This document shows positions 19,078 through 28,722 of a stretch of DNA of 64,000 nt, one piece after another (the first letter of the stretch is position 1; every line of letters begins with the position of its first letter). Origin of the DNA: Saccharospirillum sp039982735. Lineage in GTDB: Bacteria > Pseudomonadota > Gammaproteobacteria > Pseudomonadales > Natronospirillaceae. The stretch covers positions 229,976 through 293,975 of the forward strand of contig NZ_JBDWXV010000023.1 in NCBI RefSeq assembly GCF_039982735.1, in the 5' to 3' direction. Made by a program: the position numbers and the translations under genes. The notes below the pieces were generated by a model. That model was not told the origin of the DNA, did not search any database, and saw nothing but the letters and a program-made list of their open reading frames with translations.

Positions 19078-21153
19078 TTACTGGGCCTGTAGTACCGAAA
19101 TGTCGGCCACTTTCAGAAACAACTGGCGCAATTTCGACAACACCGCCAGGCGGTTGTTGCGCACCGCAGCATCGTCGGCCATCACCATGACACCATCAAA
19201 GTAGGCATCAACGCTGTCGCGCAGGCTGGCCAGGTGCTGCAGGGCGCCCTGATAGTCTACGACCGCCAGCATAGGGGTGATATGAGCCTCGGCTGACTGT
19301 ATTGCCTGCCAGAGGGTGCTTTCGGCGTCGGATTCAAACAGGGCGACGTCGACGCCGTCACGGATATCCCCTTCGGCCTTGGCCAGCAGGTTTGAAACCC
19401 GTTTGTTAGCGGCCGCCAGCGCTTCGGCTTCCACCAGATGACTGAAGCTGGCCACGGCTTTCACCCGGCGGTCGATGTCCAGCGGTCGGCTCGGGTTCAG
19501 CGCCCGCACGGCCTGGAACACATCGTGGCGGAAACCGGCATCGGCGTACCAGGCACTGAAGCGGTCGAGCGCATAGTCGACCACCTGGGGTACCAGGGTA
19601 TCCCGCTGCGGCAGATTGGCATTCTGATCGGCGGCGAAGGTGACCAGCTCGACCAGATCCAGATCCAGATCGCGCTCGACCAGAATGCGCAGCACCCCAA
19701 GGGCAGCCCGGCGCAGTGCGAAGGGGTCTTTGGTGCCGGTTGGCGGCTGGCCGATGCCAAACAGACCGGAGAGGTTATCGAGCCGGTCGGCCAATGCCAC
19801 CGCCATGCCAGCGCGGCTCAGCGGCAGTTCGTCACCGGCACCGGCGGGGCGGTATTGTTCGATAATAGCCTGGGCTACAGCCTTGGGTTCGCCATCGTGC
19901 AGGGCGTAGTAGTAGCCGGCAATGCCCTGCATGTCGTCGAATTCAAACACCATGTCTGTGACCAGATCGGCCTTGGCCAGCCAGGCGGCGCGTTCCGCCT
20001 GCTCGACGTCATCGCCCAGTCGCCGGGCGATTTCACCGGCGATGGCGCGCAAGCGGGTGGCCTTGTCGTACATCGACCCCAATTGCTGTTGAAAGGTCAC
20101 CGACTTGAGTTTCTCCACCCGGTCGACCAGAGGGGTCTTGCGGTCGGTATCCCAGAAAAAGGCGGCATCGGCCAGGCGCGGGCGAATGACTTTCTCGTTA
20201 CCGGCGATTACCTGGGCCGGGTCTTTGCTTTCCAGGTTGGCGATAAACACAAAGCGTGGCGCCAATTCACCCTTGCTGTCGTGCGTTGGGAAGTATTTCT
20301 GGTGCTCCTGCATCGACGATACCAGCGCTTCGGCCGGTACCGAGAGGAAGCGGGATTCGAAACTACCGAGCAAGGCGACCGGCCATTCGTTCAGCGCCGT
20401 CACTTCGTCGAGCAAATCGGGGTCGATGACCACCTCAACGCCTTCGGCTTTGGCCACGGCTTTTGCCTGAGTTTCAATGTAGTCGCGGCGCTCATTGAAC
20501 GACGCCAGCACCTTGCCTTGCGTGCGCAATGTCTCGGCATAGGCGGCCGGTTCGGAAATCTCGATATCGACCGGCGCGTGGAAACGATGGCCCCGGCTTA
20601 ACCGGCCGGATTCAATGCCATAAACGGTGGCAGGCACCACGTCGTTGCCCAACAGCATGACCAGCCACTGTACCGGACGTACAAACTCGTCGCGGCTTGT
20701 GCCCCAGCGCATGCGCTTGGGAATCGGCAGGGCATCGAGGGTTTGCTGTACCAGCTCCGGCAGCAAATCTGCCGTGGCCTTGCCAGGTTCGACGCCACGG
20801 TAGACCAGCCATTCGCCCTTGTCGGTTTCCATGCGTTCCAGCGCATCGACGCTGACGCCGTTGCCGCGGGCAAAGCCTTCGGCGGCTTTGGTCGGTTTGC
20901 CTTCGGCATCGAAGGCCGCTTTGACGGCGGGGCCCCGGCGTTCGAAAGCCTCGTCCGGTTGCGCCAGCCCCAGGTCACGAATCAAAACGGCCAGTCGTCT
21001 CGGCGCGCCATAACGTTCGGTGTCGCCGAAGCTCACGCCAGCGTCTTTCAGGCGCTGGGTCAGGCCATCGGCGAAGGCATCCTGCAAGGGTTTCAGTGCC
21101 TTGGGCGGCAGTTCTTCGGTGCCCAGTTCAATCAGAAAATCAGCCTGTGTCAT
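19078..21153 (-). CDS. glyS: Glycine-tRNA ligase beta subunit
   Basis: 691 residues, the expected length for the bacterial beta subunit. The N-terminus DFLIELGTEELPPKAL is diagnostic, and internal blocks FVRPVQWLVMLLG, EVTALNEWPVALLGSF and SSMQEHQKYFP are strongly conserved. The beta subunit carries tRNA recognition and the C-terminal anticodon-binding helices (last 120 residues). Six bases separate it from glyQ upstream; the pair forms the alpha2-beta2 synthetase. Confidence 0.97.
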   Translation of the reverse strand: MTQADFLIELGTEELPPKALKPLQDAFADGLTQRLKDAGVSFGDTERYGAPRRLAVLIRDLGLAQPDEAFERRGPAVKAAFDAEGKPTKAAEGFARGNGVSVDALERMETDKGEWLVYRGVEPGKATADLLPELVQQTLDALPIPKRMRWGTSRDEFVRPVQWLVMLLGNDVVPATVYGIESGRLSRGHRFHAPVDIEISEPAAYAETLRTQGKVLASFNERRDYIETQAKAVAKAEGVEVVIDPDLLDEVTALNEWPVALLGSFESRFLSVPAEALVSSMQEHQKYFPTHDSKGELAPRFVFIANLESKDPAQVIAGNEKVIRPRLADAAFFWDTDRKTPLVDRVEKLKSVTFQQQLGSMYDKATRLRAIAGEIARRLGDDVEQAERAAWLAKADLVTDMVFEFDDMQGIAGYYYALHDGEPKAVAQAIIEQYRPAGAGDELPLSRAGMAVALADRLDNLSGLFGIGQPPTGTKDPFALRRAALGVLRILVERDLDLDLVELVTFAADQNANLPQRDTLVPQVVDYALDRFSAWYADAGFRHDVFQAVRALNPSRPLDIDRRVKAVASFSHLVEAEALAAANKRVSNLLAKAEGDIRDGVDVALFESDAESTLWQAIQSAEAHITPMLAVVDYQGALQHLASLRDSVDAYFDGVMVMADDAAVRNNRLAVLSKLRQLFLKVADISVLQAQ

Positions 21154-21159
21154 GTGGTC

Positions 21160-22146
21160 TTAGTCCTTGTTCCCGGCACTGAGAATTTCTTCGCGTAGCG
21201 CTGCTGGCGCCATCGGAAAGCCCATGGCTTTGCGGGCTTCATAGTAGGCTTTGGCGACATCCCGGGAGAGGGTGCGAATGCGCAGAATATAACGCTGGCG
21301 CTCGGTAACCGAGATGGCGTGGCGGGCGTCCAGCAAGTTAAAGGTGTGGCCAGCCTTGAGAATTTGCTCGTAGGCAGGCAGCGGCAAGTTCAAGTCGATC
21401 AGCTTGCGGGCTTCCCCTTCGTGGTATTCGAACTGGTGAAACAGGTTGTCGACATCGGCGTGTTCGAAGTTGTAGGTTGACTGCTCGATTTCGTTCTGCA
21501 GGTACACATCGCCGTAGGTGACCTTGCTGCCATCGGGGCCGATGGTCCAGACCAGGTCGTAGACGTTATCGACGTCCTGAATGTACATGGCCAGGCGTTC
21601 CAGGCCGTAGGTGATTTCGCCGGAGACCGGGTAACACTCAATGCCACCGACTTGCTGGAAGTAGGTGAACTGAGTCACCTCCATGCCGTTCAGCCAGACT
21701 TCCCAGCCCAGACCCCAGGCACCCAGCGTCGGGTTTTCCCAGTTGTCTTCAACAAAGCGGATGTCGTGCACCAGAGGGTCAACACCAATAGCCTCCAGCG
21801 AGCCCAGATACAGCTCCTGAATGTTGCTCGGGTTCGGCTTCAAAATGACCTGGTACTGGTAATAGTGCTGCAGGCGGTTCGGGTTTTCGCCGTAACGACC
21901 GTCGGTCGGGCGACGCGATGGCTGCACATAGGCCACGTTCCAGGTTTCTGGCCCGATGGCGCGCAAAAATGTCGCCGGATGGCTGGTGCCTGCGCCCACT
22001 TCCATATCCAGCGGCTGCAGAATCACACAACCCTGGTCGGCCCAGTATTGTTGCAGCGTCAGAATCAGGCCCTGAAACGTCTTCAGATTGCGGGCCGTGG
22101 TTGAATCGTTGGGTGGTGCTGTCGATGGCGTGGTCTGTTCAGTCAC
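21160..22146 (-). CDS. glyQ: Glycine-tRNA ligase alpha subunit
   Basis: 328 residues from a GTG at 22146, chosen because AGGA lies 9 nt upstream on the minus strand and the result fits the usual length of 300-320; a longer open frame to 22290 runs into a hairpin-rich intergenic element. Core blocks QGCVILQPLDMEVGAGTSHPATFLRA and RPTDGRYGENPNRLQHYYQYQ identify it as the catalytic class II alpha subunit. First gene of a glyQ-glyS pair. Confidence 0.95.
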   Translation of the reverse strand: MTEQTTPSTAPPNDSTTARNLKTFQGLILTLQQYWADQGCVILQPLDMEVGAGTSHPATFLRAIGPETWNVAYVQPSRRPTDGRYGENPNRLQHYYQYQVILKPNPSNIQELYLGSLEAIGVDPLVHDIRFVEDNWENPTLGAWGLGWEVWLNGMEVTQFTYFQQVGGIECYPVSGEITYGLERLAMYIQDVDNVYDLVWTIGPDGSKVTYGDVYLQNEIEQSTYNFEHADVDNLFHQFEYHEGEARKLIDLNLPLPAYEQILKAGHTFNLLDARHAISVTERQRYILRIRTLSRDVAKAYYEARKAMGFPMAPAALREEILSAGNKD

Positions 22147-22245
22147 AGCGAAACATCCTGATGTCGGAAGGTCAAAAATCAAACGCAGCATTATACATAG
22201 GCGGTGCGGCGGGGTCACTGTGGCTGGGAGACACTGGCCCGCGAC

Positions 22246-22360
22246 GGTTACCGGGTAAACCCTTGTGGGGTCGGGCGGGATGCCGCCCACTCAATCCATC
22301 CATGGAGCCTAGGCCGCAGCATCCATGCTGCGGACTACCCCACAAGGGTTCACCCGGCAT
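22246..22360. repeat. Hairpin-cluster element between glyQ and trkH
   Basis: Arms at 22251-22271 and 22337-22357 are inverted repeats matching at 20 of 21 positions (CCGGGT, one mismatch, AACCCTTGTGGGG). Inside lie two perfect GC hairpins: GGGCGG/CCGCCC (22273-22288) and CCGCAGCAT/ATGCTGCGG (22314-22333). The whole could fold as a branched structure. It resembles a REP/BIME-like or small MITE element and has an architectural cousin near 56468-56592. Confidence 0.65.
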
Positions 22361-22397
22361 CCGCCGCTAGTGTCACCGGCACACTTAAGCTTTAGTG

Positions 22398-23846
22398 CTA
22401 ACTGCGCCAGAAGTGCGGCGAGAACAGAACAAGCAGGGTGAAAATTTCCAGTCGGCCCAGCAGCATGGCGATGCACAGCACCCATTTGGCCACGTCGGGA
22501 ATGTTGGCGTAATGGCTGGCGACGTCGCCGAGACCGGGGCCCAGGTTGTTCAGGGCCGCCGCCACAGCTGACCAGCTGGTGACGAAGTCCATGCCGGTGG
22601 CGAGCAGGGCAAACAGAATCAGCCCGTAGATCATAATGTACATGCTGAAAAAGCCCCAGACGGCTTCGATGACTCGGTCGCCAACAGGACGCTTGCCCAC
22701 CTTGATCGGAAACACGCCTGCTGGGTGAATCAGCCGTTTGATCTCGCGCAGACCCTGTTTCAGCAGCAACATGGTGCGTATGGCCTTGATGCCACCTGCC
22801 GTGGACCCGGCACAACCACCAATAAAAGACGCCAGTATCAGGAAAAACGGCAGGTACAGCGGCCAGGAGGCGAAATCGGCCGTACCGTAGCCGGTGGTGG
22901 TGAGCAACGAAACGGATTCAAAGATTCCGTAGCGTAAGGCTTCGCCTGGGGCATAGACGCGGGTGACCATCAGTGTCGCGGTGGTCATGACCACGAACAC
23001 CAGCAGAATGACAATAAAGAACCGGTACTCGGGGTCGAGCAGGTATTGCTTGATACTGCGATTGCGCCAGGCGACAAAGTGCAGGCCAAAGTTCGCGACC
23101 GACAGGATCATGAAGACCACGGCGACCATTTCGATGGCGACACTGTCGAAATAACCCATGCTGGCATCATGGGTTGAGAAGCCGCCAATGGCGACCGTGG
23201 AAAAGCTGTGCGCGATGGCATCGAAGGGACTCATCCCCGCGATCCAGTAGGCCAATGCACAGGCAATGGTCAGAGCCGCATAGATGTACCAGAGGGCCTT
23301 GGCCGTCTCGGTAATGCGCGGTGTCAGCTTGGTGTCCTTGACCGGCCCGGGGGTTTCGGTGCGGTACAGCTGCATACCACCGATGCCCAGCATGGGCAGT
23401 ACTGCCACGGCCAGCACGATGATCCCCATGCCGCCCATCCATTGCAGTTGCTGACGGTAGAACAGCAGGCTTTTGGGCAGCGAGTCGAGGCCGACGACGA
23501 CGGTGGCACCGGTGGTAGTCAGCGCGGAAAAGCTTTCAAAGAAGGAGTCGGTGTAGGTCACCGTGGCCGTTGGGGCCAGATGGATCGGTATGGAACCGGC
23601 CAGGCCCAGCACCACCCAGAACAACACGGTGATGACAAAACCATCGCGCGTGCGCAGCTCACCCTGGTAATGCCGAACCGGCATCCAGCTGACAAAGCCG
23701 GCCACGAGCGTTAGCAGGAAACCCAGAATAAAGGCGTTGTGAATGCCGTCCTGATAATAGAAAGACACCAGCACCGACGGCAGCATCGACAGACTGAAGA
23801 CCATCAGCAGCAAGCCAAGAACCTTGATGGTCATTCGATAGTGCAT
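22398..23846 (-). CDS. trkH: Trk potassium transporter membrane subunit
   Basis: 482 residues with many membrane helices and the four pore repeats typical of TrkH/KtrB: TTTGATVVVG, STVAIGGFSTHD, TTTGYGTAD and GGCAGSTAGGIK, each with the selectivity-filter glycine. It imports K+ using the membrane potential and depends on the cytoplasmic TrkA subunit. It lies after trkA (gap 186 bp) and is probably transcribed from the def-fmt-rsmB-trkA unit or from its own promoter. Confidence 0.95.
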   Translation of the reverse strand: MHYRMTIKVLGLLLMVFSLSMLPSVLVSFYYQDGIHNAFILGFLLTLVAGFVSWMPVRHYQGELRTRDGFVITVLFWVVLGLAGSIPIHLAPTATVTYTDSFFESFSALTTTGATVVVGLDSLPKSLLFYRQQLQWMGGMGIIVLAVAVLPMLGIGGMQLYRTETPGPVKDTKLTPRITETAKALWYIYAALTIACALAYWIAGMSPFDAIAHSFSTVAIGGFSTHDASMGYFDSVAIEMVAVVFMILSVANFGLHFVAWRNRSIKQYLLDPEYRFFIVILLVFVVMTTATLMVTRVYAPGEALRYGIFESVSLLTTTGYGTADFASWPLYLPFFLILASFIGGCAGSTAGGIKAIRTMLLLKQGLREIKRLIHPAGVFPIKVGKRPVGDRVIEAVWGFFSMYIMIYGLILFALLATGMDFVTSWSAVAAALNNLGPGLGDVASHYANIPDVAKWVLCIAMLLGRLEIFTLLVLFSPHFWRS

Positions 23847-23964
23847 CTCTCGGGCTAACTCCAGGCAAGTTGGTTATTTGGTCTACGTTGGCGTGAGTTC
23901 GGGTCACGGGTCAGTTTCAATCCGCCGCCGGACAGAGACACGTCCCTGTGCCGATGTTCGGGAC

Positions 23965-23981
23965 GCGGGCTTCCTGCCCGC
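23965..23981 (-). promoter_or_regulatory. Hairpin in the trkA-trkH gap
   Basis: GCGGGC and GCCCGC form a perfect 6-bp stem with loop TTCCT in the 186-bp gap between trkA and trkH. No T-run follows on either strand, so it is more likely a processing or stability element than a terminator. Confidence 0.35.
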
Positions 23982-24032
23982 TGCTCCTTGAATCTACCCC
24001 GCAACCTTGGATTCATCGCTAACCTAAGGCTT

Positions 24033-25409
24033 CTAAAAGAACGTCAATCCCACCTGGAACAATCGCTCGACGTCGCTGATTCTTCGTTTGTCGATCAGGA
24101 ACAGGATGACGTGGTCGTCGGATTCAATGACCAGATCATCGCGGGCGATCAAGACTTCCTCGTTGCGCACGATTGCACCAATGGTGCAGCCTTCGGGCAG
24201 GTCGATGTCTTCGATGGCCCGGCCGACCACTCTGGAAGAACGCTTGTCGCCGTGAGCGATAGCCTCAATGGCTTCCGCCGCACCGCGGCGCAGGGAGTGC
24301 ACATTGACGATGTCACCGCGGCGCACGTGGGTCAGCAGGCTGCCAATGGTGGTTTGCGAAGGTGAAATGGCAACGTCGATTTCACCGCCTTGCACCAGAT
24401 CGACATAGGCCGAGTTGTTGATCAGCGTCATGACTTTACGCGAACCGAGGCGTTTGGCCAGCATGGAGGCCATGATGTTGGCTTCGTCGTCATTGGTCAG
24501 TGCCAGAAAGATGTCGGTGTCTTCGACGTTTTCGTCGAGCAATAAATCCTGGTCGGAGGCGTCGCCGCGCAGCACAACGGCATGATTGAGATGTTCGCTG
24601 AGCCATTGGCAGCGGGCTTCGTTGCGTTCCAGCAATTTAACCGAATAGCGGCTTTCGAGGCCCAGCGCGAGCCGATAGCCAATGTTGCCGCCACCGGCGA
24701 TGATGATGCGTTTATAGGAGCGCTCTTTGCTGCGCAGCTCACTCATCACCGCTCGAATGTCGGTGCGCCCGGCGATGAAGAACACTTCATCATCGGCTTC
24801 GATGACGGTGGATCCTTCCGGGATGATGGGCCGGTCTTTGCGGAAAATGGCGGCAACCCGGGTGTGCACCGAGGGCATGTGCTGTTTCAGGAACCGCAGC
24901 TCCTGGCCCACCAGCGGCCCGCCGTGGTAGGCCCGCACGGCTACCAGTTGCAATTTGCCACCAGCAAAGTCCAGCACCTGAAGGGCCCCTGGCGTCTCTA
25001 TCAACCGCTGAATGTAATTGGTGACCAGTTGCTCGGGGCTGATCAGTACATCGACCGGAACGGCTTCCGGTGTAAAGAGTTTTTCACTGTGCTGGGTATA
25101 TTGTGGGCTTCGAATACGGGCGATCTTGGTCGGCGTGCGAAACAGGGTGTAGGCTACCTGGCAGGCTGCCATGTTGACTTCGTCGCTGCTGGTCACGGCA
25201 ATCAGCAAGTCGGCGTCTTCGGCACCGGCCTGGGCCAGAATATTGGGCAATGACGCCATGCCGGTGACGGTACGTATGTCGAGCCGGTCCTGCAGGTTGC
25301 GCAGGCGCTCGGCATCGGTGTCGACGACGGTGATGTCATTGTCTTCGCTGGCCAGGTTCTCCGCCAGCGTGGCGCCGACCTGGCCGGCACCCAACATGAT
25401 AATTTTCAC
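24033..25409 (-). CDS. trkA: Trk potassium transporter NAD-binding subunit
   Basis: 458 residues made of two RCK halves. Each half starts with a Rossmann nucleotide-binding motif: MLGAGQVGATLAENLA at the N-terminus and IIIAGGGNIGYRLALGLE near residue 232. Each is followed by a TrkA-C domain. The protein gates TrkH in response to NAD(H) and ATP. It lies 19 bp after rsmB, the classical sun-trkA neighbourhood of gammaproteobacteria. Confidence 0.96.
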   Translation of the reverse strand: MKIIMLGAGQVGATLAENLASEDNDITVVDTDAERLRNLQDRLDIRTVTGMASLPNILAQAGAEDADLLIAVTSSDEVNMAACQVAYTLFRTPTKIARIRSPQYTQHSEKLFTPEAVPVDVLISPEQLVTNYIQRLIETPGALQVLDFAGGKLQLVAVRAYHGGPLVGQELRFLKQHMPSVHTRVAAIFRKDRPIIPEGSTVIEADDEVFFIAGRTDIRAVMSELRSKERSYKRIIIAGGGNIGYRLALGLESRYSVKLLERNEARCQWLSEHLNHAVVLRGDASDQDLLLDENVEDTDIFLALTNDDEANIMASMLAKRLGSRKVMTLINNSAYVDLVQGGEIDVAISPSQTTIGSLLTHVRRGDIVNVHSLRRGAAEAIEAIAHGDKRSSRVVGRAIEDIDLPEGCTIGAIVRNEEVLIARDDLVIESDDHVILFLIDKRRISDVERLFQVGLTFF

Positions 25410-25428
25410 GCCTGTGTCCTTTTACGAC

Positions 25429-26718
25429 CTATTCAGCCACTTTTTCAAGCAACGCAAAATAAAACCCATCATGGCTGCCTGGTTGAGGCAGCCACTGTAC
25501 CCCGACCTCGACCTCGGCGTCACCCGCCAGTTGCAGCTTAACGGCTCTGGCATCGGCCTGGCGCGCAAGAAAGGCACTGATGCGCTCCGAATTCTCCCGC
25601 TGCAACAGCGAGCAGGTTGCATACAGAAGGGTTCCGCCCGGTTTGAGCGTTTGCCAGAGGCGATGCAACAGGGTGTCCTGCACCTGGGTGAGGAACTCAA
25701 CGTCTTTGGGTTTGCGCAGCAGCTTGATGTCCGGGTGGCGGCGAATGACGCCGGTGCCGGAGCAGGGGGCGTCGAGCAATATTCGGTCAAAGGGGGTGCC
25801 GTCCCACCAGCTTTTCAGCTCGGCCGCATCGGCTGCTTTCAGGTCGGCCTTAAGGCCAATGCGGGTCAGGTTTTCCTGCACCCGCTCCAGTCGCCCGGCG
25901 TCGATGTCGAGGGCGGTGACCTGAACATCCGCCCGTTCCAGCAGGTGGCCGGTTTTGCCACCCGGTGCAGCGCAGGCGTCGAGAATGCGCTCGCCGTCTT
26001 TGGGGTCCAACAGAAAGGCGCATTGCTGCGCGGCTTCGTCCTGAACGCTGACCCGGCCCTGCTCGAAACCCGGCAACTGCAATACGCCGACCGGTTGCGC
26101 CAGGGTGACGGCTGAGGCTGTGATGGCCGAGGGCTCGACTGACAGGCCAGCGGCGTCGGCGTCTGTCAGCCAGGCTTCACGGCTGCCCTGGCGCTGATTC
26201 ACACGCAGGGTCATCGGCCCCTGATCGTTGCTGTTGGCCATGATGTCGAGCCACTGTTCCGGGTAATCCTTGCGCAGTTGGCGGGTCAGCCAGCCGGGCA
26301 TGGCGTGCTGGTTCTGAAGGTTGGTGAGCAGTGCCTCGCGCTCGCGCTGAAAGCGCCGCAATGCCGCATTCAACAGGGCTTTGGCCCAGGGCTTTTTCAG
26401 CGGCTTGGTGGCGTCGACGGTTTCGTTGAGGGCGGCGTGTTCGGGTATGTCCAGGTACATTAATTGGTACAACCCCACCAGCAACAGCATCTGGATCACC
26501 CGCTCTTTATGCTGAATGGGCTTGTCGAGCAGGGTGCGTGACAGTTCGTCGAGGCTGAGGTAATGCCGAATCGTTCCATACACCAGTTTCTGGTAGAGGC
26601 CGCGATCGGTCTCTTCCAGGGTGTCGCGATAGCGCGGCAGCAAGTCGCTCAGCGAGCGACCCTGATCGGCGACTTGCAATATGGTCTGAGCCGCCAGGAC
26701 ACGGACATTCTGGCTCAT
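25429..26718 (-). CDS. rsmB: 16S rRNA m5C967 methyltransferase
   Basis: 429 residues. The N-terminal NusB-like helical domain (residues 1-140) is followed by a SAM-dependent methyltransferase domain with the binding loop DACAAPGGKTGHLLE. Catalytic cysteines appear in DAPCSGTGVIRRHPDIK and in TLLYATCSL. It methylates C967 of 16S rRNA. The start overlaps the end of fmt by 4 bp (ATGA type). Confidence 0.96.
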   Translation of the reverse strand: MSQNVRVLAAQTILQVADQGRSLSDLLPRYRDTLEETDRGLYQKLVYGTIRHYLSLDELSRTLLDKPIQHKERVIQMLLLVGLYQLMYLDIPEHAALNETVDATKPLKKPWAKALLNAALRRFQREREALLTNLQNQHAMPGWLTRQLRKDYPEQWLDIMANSNDQGPMTLRVNQRQGSREAWLTDADAAGLSVEPSAITASAVTLAQPVGVLQLPGFEQGRVSVQDEAAQQCAFLLDPKDGERILDACAAPGGKTGHLLERADVQVTALDIDAGRLERVQENLTRIGLKADLKAADAAELKSWWDGTPFDRILLDAPCSGTGVIRRHPDIKLLRKPKDVEFLTQVQDTLLHRLWQTLKPGGTLLYATCSLLQRENSERISAFLARQADARAVKLQLAGDAEVEVGVQWLPQPGSHDGFYFALLEKVAE

Positions 26719-27683
26719 GGGGCGGCCTCGACTGGGTGGGTGCTGGTGAAAACCGGGTCGGCTTCGAAGGCCGCACGGCGCGCGTTCAGTACATCGGCGG
26801 TCGCCATGGCTTTCTTGCCGGGCAATTGCAGTCGTTCGATTACCAGGGTGCCTGTGCCGCAGGCAACCACCAGGTCGGCCGGATTGAATTGCTGGATGGT
26901 ACCGGGCGAGTGGGTAGCGGACTGGTCACCGGCGCGGGCCTGGTGAATGCGCAGCGTCTGGCCTTGCCAGTACGTATAGGCCCCCGGCCAGGGCGTCAGC
27001 CCGCGAATCTGGCGGTCAATGTGCGCGGCGCTTTCAGCCCAGTTGATCTCGCCTTCGGCCTTACTGAGTTTTTCGGCGTAGGTGGCGTCGGCATCGTTTT
27101 GCGGTTCGGCCTTTGCGGTGCCGGCTTCCAGGCTGGCCAGGGCATCGATCAGCGCGGGCTTGCCGCACTCGATCAGCGCGTCATGCAGGCGTTCGCTGGT
27201 CATGTCGGGTGTGATCGGGCATCGGGCCTTGAGCAGCATATCGCCGGTATCGAGCCCGGCGTTCATCTGCATGATGGTTACGCCGGTTTCAGCGTCACCG
27301 GCCAGCAGTGCCCGGTGAATGGGGGCGGCACCGCGCCAGCGGGGTAGCAGGGAGGCGTGAACATTGATGCAACCCAGGCGCGGTGCATCGAGCACAGCCT
27401 GCGGCAGAATCAGCCCGTAGGCGACGACGATCATCAGGTCGGCGTTTAACGCCGCCAGTTCTGCCTGGGCGTCGCTGTTGCGCAGCGTGGCGGGCTGATA
27501 CACCGGAATGCCAGCCGCTTCGGCCACGGTTTTAACGGGCGATGCCGTGAGCTTGCGCCCACGCCCTGCTGGTTGGTCAGGGCGGGTGTAAACGGCAATA
27601 ACCTCATGATCAGAGCCGAGTACTGCGCGCAGGTGCTCTGCCGCGAACTCGGGGGTTCCGGCGAAGATAACCTTCAGCGACAT
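26715..27683 (-). CDS. fmt: Methionyl-tRNA formyltransferase
   Basis: 322 residues. The formyltransferase domain shows NVHASLLPRWRGAAPIHRALLAGDAETGVTIMQM with the folate-binding SLLPxxRG signature and the catalytic HASLLP histidine and downstream aspartate (LDTGDML). The C-terminal OB-like tRNA-binding domain occupies the last 110 residues. It formylates initiator Met-tRNA. It sits 3 bp after def and overlaps rsmB. Confidence 0.96.
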   Translation of the reverse strand: MSLKVIFAGTPEFAAEHLRAVLGSDHEVIAVYTRPDQPAGRGRKLTASPVKTVAEAAGIPVYQPATLRNSDAQAELAALNADLMIVVAYGLILPQAVLDAPRLGCINVHASLLPRWRGAAPIHRALLAGDAETGVTIMQMNAGLDTGDMLLKARCPITPDMTSERLHDALIECGKPALIDALASLEAGTAKAEPQNDADATYAEKLSKAEGEINWAESAAHIDRQIRGLTPWPGAYTYWQGQTLRIHQARAGDQSATHSPGTIQQFNPADLVVACGTGTLVIERLQLPGKKAMATADVLNARRAAFEADPVFTSTHPVEAAP

Positions 27684-27686
27684 GAA

Positions 27687-28193
27687 TCAGGACGCCATCT
27701 GTTTGTGCTGTTTTTCCAGCTTCTTGCGAATCCGTGTGCGCTTCAGGTTGGACAGGTAGTCGACGAAGAGTTTGCCATCGAGATGGTCGATCTCATGCTG
27801 AATGCAAATGGCCAGCAGATCTTCAGCAACCAGTTCAAAGGGCTCGCCATCAACATTCAGTGCCTTCACATGAATCTTGTCGGAGCGGGTTACTTTCTCG
27901 TAATAGCCCGGTACCGACAGGCAGCCTTCCTGGTAGTCGATATCGTTGCCGAGTTTTTCGTATTCGGGGTTGATGAAAATGTGTGGCTCATCCTGCTCTT
28001 CGGAGATATCCACCACAATCACGCGTTCATGCACGTTCACCTGACTGGCAGCCAGGCCAATACCCGGTGCATCGTACATGGTTTCCAGCATGTCGCTGGC
28101 CAGGGTGCGAATGCGGTCATCGACCGTCTTTACCGGTTTGGCGACGGTTCGCAAGCGCGGATCGGGGTATTCGAGTATGTCCAGTAATGCCAT
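27687..28193 (-). CDS. def: Peptide deformylase
   Basis: 168 residues. The three family motifs are present: GIGLAASQV, EGCLSVPG and HEIDHLDG, with the metal ligands Cys in EGCLS and two His in HEIDH. It removes the formyl group from nascent proteins, complementing fmt downstream. First gene of the def-fmt-rsmB-trkA unit; it is divergent from the LysM gene across a 529-bp gap. Confidence 0.96.
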   Translation of the reverse strand: MALLDILEYPDPRLRTVAKPVKTVDDRIRTLASDMLETMYDAPGIGLAASQVNVHERVIVVDISEEQDEPHIFINPEYEKLGNDIDYQEGCLSVPGYYEKVTRSDKIHVKALNVDGEPFELVAEDLLAICIQHEIDHLDGKLFVDYLSNLKRTRIRKKLEKQHKQMAS

Positions 28194-28611
28194 GGTTCCA
28201 GTGCCTTGTCTTAATTCGGAGTGTTATGAGCGCATTTTACACAATATGGGCGCAAACCGGTGCTTGCAACGCAAGGCAAGGTGCTAAAAACGGTAAAAAA
28301 TCCGGGACATACAGCGTTAGGCCATGACTTCTACCCGGGGTTTGGTCCGGGTTTAGTGTGACATTGCTCTCAAAACCAGCGATAAAGCGTCTAAAACAGC
28401 TCACAGTGGGCTTTAATATGTCTCGCTAAGCGATTGACTGCTAAACTAAAAGTGGTCACTCTTAGAGCAGGTGTAAGCGCTTAATACGGACCCGGCCCCA
28501 GGTACCTTGACCGGTGAAGAGTTAAAGCTAGTCCCGGCGGGTTACCAACCGCGATGAATTGAACGGCAAAATCTGCCTGTTTTGCAGGTCGGCTTTCCGG
28601 GCGACTGCTTA

Positions 28612-28633
28612 TATACTGATCACTCCAGTGATC
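28612..28633 (+). promoter_or_regulatory. Possible -10 box with operator-like palindrome before lysM
   Basis: TATACT (28612-28617) is followed directly by the palindrome GATCACT-CC-AGTGATC (28618-28633). A matching -35 is not obvious. The position, at the predicted start of transcription about 90 bp before the LysM gene, suggests a repressor site. The rest of the 529-bp def-lysM gap (28194-28722) has only a weak ACCCGG/CCGGGT hairpin at 28333-28352 and no coding frame I can support. Confidence 0.35.
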
Positions 28634-28722
28634 GTTTGGTTACCAATTAATATTGATCGCACCATTGACCTTATTGTGGCGCACCATAGACCGTACCGTA
28701 GATTGTTATAGGGAAACTGGCC

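Noticed and set aside
19438..20601. Long plus-strand open frame inside glyS
   Set aside because: Antisense to a well-conserved synthetase gene; composition follows from the high third-position GC of glyS.
28194..28722. Small RNA or tRNA gene in the def-lysM gap
   Set aside because: No tRNA-like cloverleaf and no promoter-terminator pair could be found by eye.
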